Below, piece by piece: positions 50,424 to 60,286 of a stretch of DNA of 64,000 nt. The stretch is from a virus. The stretch's first letter is position 1. Each line of letters starts with the position of its first letter. The position numbers were made by a program, and so were the translations under genes. The stretch spans positions 1-64,000 of IMG/VR virus record IMGVR_UViG_3300023184_004167; one strand, 5' to 3'. The notes beneath the pieces are model-generated. The model had not been told where the DNA came from. It did not search any database and saw nothing but the letters and a program-made list of their open reading frames with translations.

Positions 50424-52091
50424 TTAAGGTACGTTGACAACACTTAAATTATAAGTATTCCCAGCAATCGCAGTAAAAGTGAACACAAAATAATCACTTG
50501 ATAACCCGGTAAATATTTGACTAAAATCAATTGTTGACATTGTTGAGTTAAATACCTCAACATAAGTGCCTGAAGGATTTAAATTAGTATATCCCGAAAG
50601 AGTTATACTAGTTCTATTATTAACAAGGAATGAACCACTATTGTTAGTGTTATTATTGTCAGAAATAGCGTTTCCACCATTTAAATATATGTTATTATCT
50701 CCAACCGCAGAATCTATAGTATTCCAAGCATATTTTATTACTGCCCCACTGCCCACTTGTTGTACTTGATAGGTGTCAGATAATATTGTTTGTCCTCTTG
50801 GTGTCAAAACTGAACAACAAGAACACCCTAACATAACTGCATTAGTCAATAAATAACTAACACTTTTACTTAATGTTGTTATACAACCATTTGTACTTAC
50901 CGAACCATAACCATTCGGAATATTTAAATCAGAATCACAAGTCCCATTAACAACATCATTATACCCCATTGTTATATTACAAGACTCATCTATTGTTGTT
51001 ACATTATCATAATACGGGGAACAATTTGGTCTAGGATTACTATATGTATTTATTATTGGATTTATTAATGAAACAGGATTACCATTTAGATAAACATAAT
51101 TATCACCCGTTATTATACCACTACCAGGTCCTGAAATTGTATCTATTCTATTGAATTCTAAATCAAAATTAATTGTTGTTCCAATTGGTAATGGGGGTGA
51201 TACATTTAAACTCCAAGTTGTTTGTTTTACCGAATCTGTATTACTAACTGAAACAACATATGTGTTATAAGTTAAAGATAAAGTATATGTTGTTGCAACA
51301 CCCGCATATCCAACATTAACCGAATTAGATGATATTGTTCCAATAGAATCTTTTGTTAATATTATATAATTTCCCTGACAAAGACTTTGAATTACCGGTG
51401 AAAGTTGATAGGTAGAACCATTTATTGAATATGTGTATGGTGAAACTCCTCCCGTTGTTTGCATAACAACCGAACCATTGCAAGGTACAGTATTATAACA
51501 ATTTGTGTTGGTAACACTGGTATTTGAGCCCAATGGTGTTGTTGTTCCGCAAGTTCCTTGCGTAACTAGTATGTTTTGTACCATTGGGAATCTTGCACCT
51601 GAAGCTCTCCAAATACCCGAAGGTATTGAAACATTAAGTGGATAAATCAATGTAATACTACTATTATATATCATTTCCCATTGAAGTGCAATATAATTCC
51701 AAATTATATTATATGTATCAATACCATTAGTGTATGTCCAAACATCTCTACCATTTTGAGTTCCGTTTGGTATAAATTGAAGAATATAGTTTTGAGGTTC
51801 AATATTATAAGTCATACATAAATCCGGTGGTTCAACCGGAGATATCGCAGGTTTAATCGGAAAAATTATTGAATTTTTACAAGTACCTAAATTCACAACC
51901 ATAATTTCATCAGAAGAGTCATCAATAACAATATTAATACCAACCAATAATTGTGACAGAGTAATCCCTGTCGCCAAATTTCCATTAGATAATAAAGTTG
52001 CGGTATTATATGTAGAACCTGTATGGTAATACAGATTATATGTTCCGTTAGAATCTCCTGTTGTTAATTGTACTGTATAATTTACTAACAT
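50424..52091 (-). CDS. Tail/adhesin protein with SprB-type repeat
   Basis: 555 residues, beta-rich, no signal peptide. The section NGSVVMQTTGGVSPYTYSING (about 205-225) with following TYQLSPVIQSLCQGNYII and DSIG is an SprB-type repeat, as in Flavobacterium gliding adhesins. The N-terminal domain is unknown. As a virion protein it would form part of the tail or tail fibre. Position among the tail genes supports this. Confidence 0.65.
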   Translation of the reverse strand: MLVNYTVQLTTGDSNGTYNLYYHTGSTYNTATLLSNGNLATGITLSQLLVGINIVIDDSSDEIMVVNLGTCKNSIIFPIKPAISPVEPPDLCMTYNIEPQNYILQFIPNGTQNGRDVWTYTNGIDTYNIIWNYIALQWEMIYNSSITLIYPLNVSIPSGIWRASGARFPMVQNILVTQGTCGTTTPLGSNTSVTNTNCYNTVPCNGSVVMQTTGGVSPYTYSINGSTYQLSPVIQSLCQGNYIILTKDSIGTISSNSVNVGYAGVATTYTLSLTYNTYVVSVSNTDSVKQTTWSLNVSPPLPIGTTINFDLEFNRIDTISGPGSGIITGDNYVYLNGNPVSLINPIINTYSNPRPNCSPYYDNVTTIDESCNITMGYNDVVNGTCDSDLNIPNGYGSVSTNGCITTLSKSVSYLLTNAVMLGCSCCSVLTPRGQTILSDTYQVQQVGSGAVIKYAWNTIDSAVGDNNIYLNGGNAISDNNNTNNSGSFLVNNRTSITLSGYTNLNPSGTYVEVFNSTMSTIDFSQIFTGLSSDYFVFTFTAIAGNTYNLSVVNVP

Positions 52092-52101
52092 AATTTTTAT
52101 T

Positions 52102-54459
52102 TTATGGTGTTATTGTTATTGTTACACCTCTACTTGTTAAGTCTGTTACAGCATCTGTTGCTGTTGCACTTGATAGACCCCTTAATTTAATAATTTTTGC
52201 ACCATTCCATGTAGAACCAGTTAAGTCAATTAAAATATTATCTATATAAGTTGAGTTATTTGAAACAGAACCAACAAGACTAACTTGACTCATTATTGTT
52301 GCCCAAACATGTGGATAAGTATACGCACTTAATGTGTTATTACCTTCAATTTGGATGTATTGAGCAGTTGTTGGTATTGTTGCAGTATCTCCCGATATTA
52401 TATTATTACTAAAAATACTAACACTTACAATACTTGGTGGTAAGTTAGAAATATCACCTGATATGATTTCACTAAATGATGTTCCACTACCTTTTAAATA
52501 TAAAGTTGTTAATGTTAATGGTAAATTTGCAACATCTCCACCCACTTTATTATTTCCTCCTAAATCAAAATATATTAATCCTGATGGTAAATCAAAAGTG
52601 TCTCCACTTATTGTGTTATTACCTGTTATTGTTGCGGTTTTTAATGTTCTTGGTAAACCAAAAGTGTCTCCACCTAAAGTAGTTGAGCCAAGAATTTGAC
52701 AATATGTCATTCCTGTTGGTAAATCTGAAGTATTTCCGCTAAGAGTATTATTAAATTGAGCATCAAATATTTTTAATGTTCTTGGTAATCCTGAAACATC
52801 CCCACTCATAGTATTATTACTGTATATATGAACTTCAGTTAAACCCGTTGGTAATCCTGAAACATCCCCACTTATTGAATTACTAGGTCCAATTAATAAA
52901 TAAGTTAAATTTCTTGGTAAATCATAAGTTGACCCAGATAATAAATTAGTTTGAGTTAATAAATAATCAAGATTTCTTGGTAAGTCGGACGCAATCCCTT
53001 TTAATAAAACATTACTCCCAAAAGTAATACGGGTTAAACCATCAAGTTTAGTTAACTCCGATGTATCTATACTAACTGAAAGTGTTGGAGAAACCGTTGA
53101 TAACTCTAATTTACCTATTGTCGTTAAATCCAAAGACTCAATAAAAATATCTCCTGTATATGGTGATAAATAAGTATATGTTGGCGTATTATTTCCCGCC
53201 GAATATGTTGTTGATGTTGTTCCTTCCCAAATAATTCTAAATGATGTTGATGCGGATATTGAACCAAAAGTAATTGAATTTAATCCAATTGCACTCATTT
53301 TCATTTTTTGTAGTTCCACATTTGTTGGTGTCGGAGTCGGAGTTGTTGTTGGAGTTGTTGTTTGAGTCATTGTTGGCGTTGGGCTTGGTAAACCAATTAT
53401 TTGACTAACACTTCCAGCCAAATTACAATTAAGTTTTGGGTCAGTTAAATAACAAATAGTATTTGCTGTATAATCACCATAATAATCCACCACTTGAACA
53501 GGATACGCACCCGCAGGTAAATTACTTATAGTTTGAGTTCTATTTCCGTTCGCCCAACTGATTGTATATGGACTTGTCCCTCCTGTTATTATAACTTGTA
53601 ACGCCCCATTAGTCCCACCATAAGTAGTTATACTTGAAACTACACTACAATTAATTCCCATAGGAAATGACACAAAAGTATCACAATTATTTTCAGGTTT
53701 GGTTACCGGTTTATTACTCGGAGTTTGTGTCGGAGTTGTTGTTGGAGTTGTTGTTGGGGTATGAGAAGGTGTAATAGATGGTGTTGGTGTATTAGTTGCC
53801 GTAATAGTAGGTGTAGGTGTCGGAGTTGGGGTTACACAAGATTGTATTCCTGATGTTGCTATTTGTAATATTGAGTTAGAATATGGTAAAGTTGGATTAA
53901 AAGAAACTATCAAATTTGTTGTTGCAAACCCATATGTGTCTATTCCACAACAATCAATATAATAATAATTATACCCAGCCTTTATATTACCTTGTATACA
54001 AGTTAATTGTGTAATACAATCCGCACAATCACGTCTAGCTCCATTACTAATTAAAACTTTAGCCGTTCCTGATGGAATCCCTCCTATATATTTTACACAT
54101 CCCTTATAACCATCTGTTGCCTCAATATAATAAGTATTAACCCCTGAAATAGTCCCTATAAAACTTTTCACAGGAAATATTGCTCCCGTAACGCAATCTT
54201 GAACCATGTATTCAATGGAAATTGACGAACAAGTACCTGTTAATACAATCGTTCCTCCACCGCCATTTACTTGAGCCCAAATTGTTCCATCACTATAAAA
54301 ACCATCTGAAGCACTTGTACCAGTAAAATTAGAACCAACGAGAATTGTTCCATTAACACCAAATATTGTTGCCGAATAATTAGTTAAAACACCTGAAACA
54401 CAAGAATCATATGCCGTTAATCCGGATGATAATGATATGTTTATATAAGGAACCGCCAT
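52102..54459 (-). CDS. Large adhesin-like tail protein (SprB repeat, Thr/Pro linker and leucine-rich-like repeats)
   Basis: 785 residues. The N-terminal part (about 1-200) is shared in kind with the 1202-residue protein at 56149 (FYSD....GTC motif, YYIEATDGYKGCVKY). Residues about 215-250 and 370-390 are Thr/Pro-rich linkers, and about 285-345 is an SprB-type domain (GTNGALQVIITGGTSPYTISW). Residues about 495-720 hold eight or more repeats of about 24 residues (LPRNLTYLLI...ISGDVSGLP), leucine-rich-like. The protein looks like a host-binding fibre. Confidence 0.65.
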   Translation of the reverse strand: MAVPYINISLSSGLTAYDSCVSGVLTNYSATIFGVNGTILVGSNFTGTSASDGFYSDGTIWAQVNGGGGTIVLTGTCSSISIEYMVQDCVTGAIFPVKSFIGTISGVNTYYIEATDGYKGCVKYIGGIPSGTAKVLISNGARRDCADCITQLTCIQGNIKAGYNYYYIDCCGIDTYGFATTNLIVSFNPTLPYSNSILQIATSGIQSCVTPTPTPTPTITATNTPTPSITPSHTPTTTPTTTPTQTPSNKPVTKPENNCDTFVSFPMGINCSVVSSITTYGGTNGALQVIITGGTSPYTISWANGNRTQTISNLPAGAYPVQVVDYYGDYTANTICYLTDPKLNCNLAGSVSQIIGLPSPTPTMTQTTTPTTTPTPTPTNVELQKMKMSAIGLNSITFGSISASTSFRIIWEGTTSTTYSAGNNTPTYTYLSPYTGDIFIESLDLTTIGKLELSTVSPTLSVSIDTSELTKLDGLTRITFGSNVLLKGIASDLPRNLDYLLTQTNLLSGSTYDLPRNLTYLLIGPSNSISGDVSGLPTGLTEVHIYSNNTMSGDVSGLPRTLKIFDAQFNNTLSGNTSDLPTGMTYCQILGSTTLGGDTFGLPRTLKTATITGNNTISGDTFDLPSGLIYFDLGGNNKVGGDVANLPLTLTTLYLKGSGTSFSEIISGDISNLPPSIVSVSIFSNNIISGDTATIPTTAQYIQIEGNNTLSAYTYPHVWATIMSQVSLVGSVSNNSTYIDNILIDLTGSTWNGAKIIKLRGLSSATATDAVTDLTSRGVTITITP
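52300..52980 (-). repeat. Tandem repeats encoding ISGD..LP units
   Basis: About 9 degenerate 69-75-bp units encode the LP.(T/G)L....I.GNN..SGD series. The repeated TCTCCACTTATTGT-like and AAACATCCCCACT-like segments can be seen along the plus strand. Confidence 0.75.
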
Positions 54460-54477
54460 ATTTTAATTTACATTTTT

Positions 54478-55125
54478 TTAAATACAAATAGCAAAATCAA
54501 TTATTTGTCCAAAAGAATTTACTTGAACAACATAATAATCATTACCAAATTTCATTTTTATATAATTACTACCCCCATTATACTGACTATACAAAACACC
54601 TCCAACATTTATTGTATAAACCACCGCATTTATTACAGGTGTTAAATAAGATTCACTTATATATGTATAATAGTTAGTAGGACTTACAGTATCACTACAA
54701 GTATCAGCACTACTACTAAATATTGATTTTCCAATCAAATGACTTGATATCACAGGTGTTGTTGTGGGTGTAGGTGTTGTTGTTGGCGTATATGTTGGTG
54801 TTTGGCTGTTTGTCGGTGTTAATGTCTGTGTTGGTGTGTTTGTGGGTGTTTCAGTCATTGTCTGTGTTGGAGTTAATGTTGGTGTTGGTGTGACGCTACT
54901 TGTTGGTGTGGGTGTTATATAAACAAAGTCTCCTGCCTCACAAGAAAGACTATCAATTACCTTTATTAAAAAGTCCGTTTCATCATATGGTGAAGGAACT
55001 TCAAAAGTATATGGAAATGTATCTGCCGATGAGACAAAAACACAAGAAGCACTCAAAGCGTCACAATAATATATGTCCACCGGAGTGTTTGCTGTTATGC
55101 TTGTTATAGTTATACTTTGACTCAT
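54478..55125 (-). CDS. Small tail protein: domain plus Thr/Pro tail
   Basis: 215 residues from ATG 55125, overlapping the previous gene by 4 bp (ATGA). The N-terminal 70 residues (SITITSITANTPVDIYYCDAL..., PYDETDFLIKVIDSL) belong to the domain shared with the genes at 55122, 60044 and the 50212 extension. A Thr/Pro-rich linker (about 80-125) and a C-terminal domain follow. It probably assembles with the large tail proteins. Confidence 0.65.
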   Translation of the reverse strand: MSQSITITSITANTPVDIYYCDALSASCVFVSSADTFPYTFEVPSPYDETDFLIKVIDSLSCEAGDFVYITPTPTSSVTPTPTLTPTQTMTETPTNTPTQTLTPTNSQTPTYTPTTTPTPTTTPVISSHLIGKSIFSSSADTCSDTVSPTNYYTYISESYLTPVINAVVYTINVGGVLYSQYNGGSNYIKMKFGNDYYVVQVNSFGQIIDFAICI

Positions 55126-55343
55126 CCTGTTACTGTTGTTTCTCCTGTTATTATCCAACCATTTCCATCAACTATCTTTAACATATATGATGGTGATGTA
55201 TCATATGGTACTGGTATATCAAATTCATATGTTGTTGTCGTTATTGTATCCATAAAAAAACAACCCGTCCCATCACTCTGACAGATGTAAATATTGTAAG
55301 GACTTTGTCCCGTTATTCCATTTATGTTAACTTGTGTTGCCAT
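55122..55343 (-). CDS. Small tail domain protein
   Basis: 73 residues from ATG 55343. The longer frame to 55379 overlaps the gene upstream. Pattern: VNINGITGQSPYNIYICQSDG..C, then FDIPVPYDTSPSYMLKIVDGNGW. It is the isolated single-domain version of a module repeated in neighbouring tail genes. It overlaps the gene downstream by 4 bp. Confidence 0.65.
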   Translation of the reverse strand: MATQVNINGITGQSPYNIYICQSDGTGCFFMDTITTTTYEFDIPVPYDTSPSYMLKIVDGNGWIITGETTVTG

Positions 55344-55356
55344 ATTAATAAATAGA

Positions 55357-56136
55357 TTATTGTGTGTTATAATAATCAATTAAACAATTATTACAATTTA
55401 AAAAAGTTTGCCAAACTGTCGGTGTTACACCAGACTCATAATTATACTCAACTTCAATCCCTTCATAAGAAGTTATTACATAACAAGTATTATTAGTAAC
55501 AAGACTAACACTTGTTGTTGCACTTAATGTTGTTGATGTTGCTGGTGCATAAATTTTTAACCCAATTACCGAACCATCACAAGAATCTCCAATATATGTT
55601 TTATATATTGGACAAGTATCACAATCATATGTTTCCCAAGCCGGAGTTGCAATCTCATAATCTGTATCAACCGCAGATATAACCGAATTAAGAGTCACAC
55701 AAAAATCATCCCCACTTGGGTTTCTTATTCCAACAACTTGTTGGACTGTAGGTAATAACTTTGTTGGCCCAGATATCGGCCCGACATTACAAACCTTAAC
55801 ATATTCAGTTGTTCCACTATCACATCTTGTCGCACTAAAATATGTTATCACACAAGGACTTGTTCTTGTTAATAAACAAGAATTACAATCAGGGTAAACA
55901 ATATCAACAACATTTGTAAAATAATTTCCACTATAATTAATGGGAAACACATTGTCTGGTGATATATAACCATTGTTAGATTCTCCAAGATAATTCCAAC
56001 AATTACCATCACTATCCTTAAAAATAGTATTAGGTAAATTTGTAAATTCAACCTTTTCACTCTGTATTACCTGACTATTCTTACTCGCAAATGTTGCAAG
56101 TGGTGAACAACTTTCGTATATATAAACTTTACTCAT
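55357..56136 (-). CDS. Cys-rich tail/adhesin protein
   Basis: 259 residues with CN..CL, CDTCP and CNNCLID motifs, and many scattered Cys pairs, beta-rich. The first segment SKVYIYESCSPLATF begins without a signal peptide. Lies in the tail operon 13 bp from the small domain gene. No family recognised. Confidence 0.6.
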   Translation of the reverse strand: MSKVYIYESCSPLATFASKNSQVIQSEKVEFTNLPNTIFKDSDGNCWNYLGESNNGYISPDNVFPINYSGNYFTNVVDIVYPDCNSCLLTRTSPCVITYFSATRCDSGTTEYVKVCNVGPISGPTKLLPTVQQVVGIRNPSGDDFCVTLNSVISAVDTDYEIATPAWETYDCDTCPIYKTYIGDSCDGSVIGLKIYAPATSTTLSATTSVSLVTNNTCYVITSYEGIEVEYNYESGVTPTVWQTFLNCNNCLIDYYNTQ

Positions 56137-56148
56137 TTTATCTTAATT

Positions 56149-59100
56149 TTATGGTGCCACCCCACCATCTATTATTGTCCAATTATATGTTACACCCGTT
56201 AAAGTGTCTTTACCCGCTTGTGCGGTTGCTCCGCTATATTTTAGTCCACCAAAATTAACATTTGTTAAATTTGTTTGTAATGGTTTGGTTGACCAAGAAA
56301 TTAATATGTTGTTGTAATTATCAACCGAATAATTACTTGAGGTTTTACCTGTCATAAAGTTTTGGAAATTGCTCACATTATTTGGACTCCAATTACTAAT
56401 ATCTTGATTAAACGCTGTATTATTAAAGAACATAGATGACATATTAGTAACAGCAGTTACAGTCCATCCAGAAATATCAGGATTTCCATCATTATTAAAT
56501 ACGGAATTTTTAAACATATCTGACATATTTAGAACATTTGAAACATTCCAAGAACTAATGTTTTGATTAAATATTCCGTTTCCGTTAAACATTCCTGTCA
56601 TATCTGTAACCGCACTTAAAGAATTACCCCAATTACCTATTGGTTGGTTAAATGCGTCGGAATTACTAAACATTCTTGCGGTTGTAAAACAACTATTTAA
56701 TGTCCAAGCAGAAATTGATGGGTCTCCTCCATTATTAAAATATAAATTGGAACTAAACATATCATCAATCCTTTTAACATTTGACATATTCCAATTTCCA
56801 ATATTTTTATTAAACACTCCTCCGGCAAACATATTTCTCATACCGCTCAAAGTACTCAGTGATGTAACATTAGAAACATCCCAACTTCCAATTGGTTGGT
56901 TAAATGTATTGTTCAAATAGAACATATGTCCCATATCAGTACAAGCAGAAGTTGTCCATCCACTAATTCCTGGGTCTCCACCATTATTGAAAGTTGTAGA
57001 TGAACCACCACCAGCAAACATATAATTCATCTGATTTGCCCTAATATAAGATTTGTACCCATAATCATTAGGAAAATTTCTTTCCCAATTCGTAATATTT
57101 CTATTAAATGCATATGCCAAATGGAACACATATCCCATTGACCCCCCTCCTGTTGCCGCCGATGTTGTCCAACCACTAATACTATTACTCCCCGCATTGT
57201 CAAAAACAAATGCACTATCAAACATTGTATAAAATGAAGTTACTTTGTGTGTATCCCAATTACCAATATCTTTATTGAATTTTCTAGCATTAGCGAACAT
57301 ATATGACATATCTGTGACCGCAGAAACAGTCCATCCACTCAAATCATCATTAAAATTAAGAGCGGAGTTGAAAGTACTATTCATACTAACTACTTTAGAT
57401 GTATCCCAATTATTAACATTGTTAATTGTAGTTAAAGAACTACATCCATTGAATAAAGATGCTAAATTTGTTGTCCCACTTAAATTCAACACATCTGTAA
57501 CACCTGTCAACACCAAATTGGAACACCCATAGAAGTGTCCTGTTGATGTTGTACCACTGCCCAATTGAAGTGGGCCCCATTTCAATACTTCAACAAGTTT
57601 TAATTTATCACCCGAATTATTAAATGCCCATCCTTTTAGATTGCCCGGGTCGGCATAAATGTTAATTGTGTAAGTTCCAGGTGATGAATATGTATGAGTT
57701 AATGCAGAGTCATTCCAAGTACTAACATAATCATTGGTTGAGCTATCTCCCCAATTAATAATACAATTATAATTTGTTCCCGTACCACTAATAAATGGTA
57801 ATTTAACTTGGTCAGAATTACTTGAACCAACACTTGTATTTGTTGTTGTAAATCTTCCTGTAAAATTAATTAATGGTCTAGTAGGCGTTTGAGTCATTGT
57901 TGGGGTTTGCGTCGGAGTTTCGGTATTTGTAGGTGTGTTTGTTGGGGTTTGCGTCGGAGTTTCGGTATTTGTAGGTGTATTTGTTGGTGTGGGTGTATTT
58001 GTTGGAGTTTCAGTATTTGTTGGGGTTTGCGTCGGAGTTTCGGTATTTGTAGGTGTGTTTGTTGGCGTTTGAGTCGGAGTTTCAGTATTTGTTGGCGTTT
58101 GACTTTGTGTTGATGTATTTGTTGGCGTTTGAGTCGGAGTTTCAGTATTTGTTGGCGTTTGTGTATTTGTTGGCGTATTTGTTGGTGTAGGTGTAGGCGT
58201 GGGTACGTGTAAACAAGTACTACAATCAGGATAAACTTGGTATACCTGATTAACATTAGAATTAGAAGATAAATTAGCATCATCCCTATCATATTTCACA
58301 CAAAAACTACTAGTTGTACTACCGCTAGATATTTGAGCATACATATATGTTCCAACACTTACAAAAGTATTACCATACGCTAAATTATTATTAACATAAT
58401 ATTGATTATATGGTGGTTCACAACTAATCAACACTTTAATACCAGGACAATTAAATGGTGGGTCTAAAACAACAAAAGTTGCTTTACCCGAAATTTGAGT
58501 CTTATTTGGTGTCATTGTTGGTGTTGCTGTAACTGATGGTGTCGGCGTTGAAGATGTTTTTGCAATACTAAAATCAACCCCCACAATATAAACAGGACTA
58601 TTTGATGGTGTTGGTGTAACCCCAAAATTTGTAATGTTAAACTCAACATCACCACAATCTATTGCCGGTGTTGGAGTTACTGGGGGAACATATTCACAAT
58701 CAAAATAAGCATAAAAATCTAATAAATCACAATTAACCGGGGGTGTTGGTGCTGGTGGACAATCTCCAACAGCAAATGTATTTGATGCCAAATCAGGACA
58801 ATCCGAATAACAAGGACTTTTTCCTTCTAAAACACAAGGATTACCTAACCCATCACTTAAACACCACTTATTTGAAACATCAAAAAATAAATAACCAACT
58901 AAATCAGTTCCTCCTGTATAATATATCTTTGAATTATAACTTAATGTTGTTGAACTATATGTTCCATTATATCCTGATAATGAGGAAAAGGTTGTTGAAA
59001 AACAATATGATGGATTTGGACAAGGTAATGGTGTTGGTGAAGGTGTTGGTGTATTTGTTGGTGTTGGATTTGGAGTTCTTGTAGGGGTTGGTGTTGGTAC

Positions 59101-59757
59101 ACAATATTTACAATTATCAAATAATGGTGAACCTAAATTAGTACCACCAGGTCCTGAGAACTCAACAAACGCATAACATTCGCTATTATATATATAAGCG
59201 GCACCAATAAATGCCGTGTCTAAATCAACATTAAAATAATAAAGAGTACCATCAGAACATTTTGATAAAGTTGCCGCCGCACTACTTGTTCTTGGACAAA
59301 TAACATTTCCACAATCATCAACTAATGTAAATGTAACTGAATTGGCGTCATATAATGGCCCAGAACCATCATTTGCAATAATTGTTGCACAACCTGTATA
59401 TTCTCCAAATCCATCTACATAGTAGATATTTCCAACTATTGTTGGTATTATATTACCATAAAATCTGAAAACATTTTCACCATTTTCACAATCTCTGAAT
59501 TGTACCGTAGTTGCAGAACAAGTACCACTAAATTTAATAATCCCACTAACAACTTCAAAACAACTTGTGCCTCCATTAGGTATATCGGAATAAAATCCTG
59601 TTGGTGCGATAATAGAACAACCACTATCGGTATATAAATCACCATTTATAGTTAATGCGGTGTCGGTAGAATAATAATCACTACCTGAAGGTATTGAACA
59701 CGCATCATTACAATTAGTTCCAGTATATGATAATTTACCAATAAAGTTACACGCCAT
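56149..59757 (-). CDS. Giant modular tail/adhesin protein (PKD and DUF285 repeats)
   Basis: 1202 residues. The N-terminus (about 1-170) is shared with the 785-residue protein. Cys-rich beta domains with several short Thr/Pro linkers follow. A long Thr/Pro-rich linker (about 520-625) leads to a PKD-like domain ([11 protein letters not shown]...[15 protein letters not shown], about 650-700). Residues about 755-1165 are at least nine DUF285-type repeats (FN.DIS.W..S.VTDMS.MF, spaced about 35-40). These are surface-adhesin modules, likely making a long tail fibre. A TTATTTATA element lies upstream. Confidence 0.7.
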   Translation of the reverse strand: MACNFIGKLSYTGTNCNDACSIPSGSDYYSTDTALTINGDLYTDSGCSIIAPTGFYSDIPNGGTSCFEVVSGIIKFSGTCSATTVQFRDCENGENVFRFYGNIIPTIVGNIYYVDGFGEYTGCATIIANDGSGPLYDANSVTFTLVDDCGNVICPRTSSAAATLSKCSDGTLYYFNVDLDTAFIGAAYIYNSECYAFVEFSGPGGTNLGSPLFDNCKYCVPTPTPTRTPNPTPTNTPTPSPTPLPCPNPSYCFSTTFSSLSGYNGTYSSTTLSYNSKIYYTGGTDLVGYLFFDVSNKWCLSDGLGNPCVLEGKSPCYSDCPDLASNTFAVGDCPPAPTPPVNCDLLDFYAYFDCEYVPPVTPTPAIDCGDVEFNITNFGVTPTPSNSPVYIVGVDFSIAKTSSTPTPSVTATPTMTPNKTQISGKATFVVLDPPFNCPGIKVLISCEPPYNQYYVNNNLAYGNTFVSVGTYMYAQISSGSTTSSFCVKYDRDDANLSSNSNVNQVYQVYPDCSTCLHVPTPTPTPTNTPTNTQTPTNTETPTQTPTNTSTQSQTPTNTETPTQTPTNTPTNTETPTQTPTNTETPTNTPTPTNTPTNTETPTQTPTNTPTNTETPTQTPTMTQTPTRPLINFTGRFTTTNTSVGSSNSDQVKLPFISGTGTNYNCIINWGDSSTNDYVSTWNDSALTHTYSSPGTYTINIYADPGNLKGWAFNNSGDKLKLVEVLKWGPLQLGSGTTSTGHFYGCSNLVLTGVTDVLNLSGTTNLASLFNGCSSLTTINNVNNWDTSKVVSMNSTFNSALNFNDDLSGWTVSAVTDMSYMFANARKFNKDIGNWDTHKVTSFYTMFDSAFVFDNAGSNSISGWTTSAATGGGSMGYVFHLAYAFNRNITNWERNFPNDYGYKSYIRANQMNYMFAGGGSSTTFNNGGDPGISGWTTSACTDMGHMFYLNNTFNQPIGSWDVSNVTSLSTLSGMRNMFAGGVFNKNIGNWNMSNVKRIDDMFSSNLYFNNGGDPSISAWTLNSCFTTARMFSNSDAFNQPIGNWGNSLSAVTDMTGMFNGNGIFNQNISSWNVSNVLNMSDMFKNSVFNNDGNPDISGWTVTAVTNMSSMFFNNTAFNQDISNWSPNNVSNFQNFMTGKTSSNYSVDNYNNILISWSTKPLQTNLTNVNFGGLKYSGATAQAGKDTLTGVTYNWTIIDGGVAP
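56230..57480 (-). repeat. DUF285-type tandem repeats
   Basis: About ten in-frame repeats encode W..S.VT.M..MF...FN. The DNA units are diverged, so they are recognised better in the protein than in the sequence. Confidence 0.75.
57880..58205 (-). repeat. Degenerate repeat encoding a 105-residue Thr/Pro linker
   Basis: Units of TTGTTGGNGTTTGNGTCGG and TTTCNGTATTTGTNGG on the plus strand alternate along about 320 bp. They encode [11 protein letters not shown] repeats and are nearly identical over 20-40 bp, which would allow slippage or recombination. Confidence 0.8.
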
Positions 59758-59868
59758 AGTTATATTCTTATTACTTTATAAATAACCCGAAATTTATTTT
59801 TTACACTCTTATTAATAATAGATTCTTAATATTTTTAATAAACAACACTTTTTGAAATATTTATATAT

Positions 59869-60042
59869 ATGAAACTTATAAAAACAATAAAGAAAGTTAT
59901 ACAAGAAGCCGAAGAGCAGTATAATTTTGCTTGCGAAAAATCTGTACCAGTACAAGAGTTAGATAGATTAGAAAAAAATTACAAAGACTCCTTAAAGTTA
60001 TTAAAATTTTATCCCAGAAAAGAAGAGAAAAAGAAAAAGTAA
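59869..60042 (+). CDS. Short tagged protein
   Basis: 57 residues starting MKLIKTIKKVIQEAEEQYNF, an amphipathic tag-like helix, then a charged coil ending KEEKKKK. The TATTTATATAT element lies 3 bp before the start. It converges with the small tail gene at 60044 (1-bp gap) and interrupts the minus-strand tail block. Its orientation suggests a separate insertion. Confidence 0.65.
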   Translation: MKLIKTIKKVIQEAEEQYNFACEKSVPVQELDRLEKNYKDSLKLLKFYPRKEEKKKK

Positions 60043-60043
60043 A

Positions 60044-60286
60044 TTAAGGTGTATTACAACCTATTATCTTAAATGTCTCACATCCATTAGACGCACTCAA
60101 AATTAACATTATTGATTCAATTGTATTGAACAATGGTGGAGGATATTGATATACTGTCGGAGGAACGGGTGTTGATGTTGCGCCCGTTATTGTACCAATA
60201 AAATATCTGTTCTCACCACGATAATCCGCAACATACACATCAATTGGTGTGTTCCCCGAAACTTCTGTGAATTCTATTTGTGTCAT
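60044..60286 (-). CDS. Small tail domain protein
   Basis: 80 residues from ATG 60286, overlapping the gene upstream by 4 bp (ATGA). Pattern EFTEVSGNTPIDVYVADYRGENRYFIGTI and ...IMLILSASNGC, the same small domain as at 55122 and 54478. It is the fourth copy of the module. Confidence 0.65.
   Translation of the reverse strand: MTQIEFTEVSGNTPIDVYVADYRGENRYFIGTITGATSTPVPPTVYQYPPPLFNTIESIMLILSASNGCETFKIIGCNTP

Noticed and set aside
57880-58205. CRISPR array
   Set aside because: The repeats are degenerate, unequal in length, in frame with a long gene and lack unique spacers.
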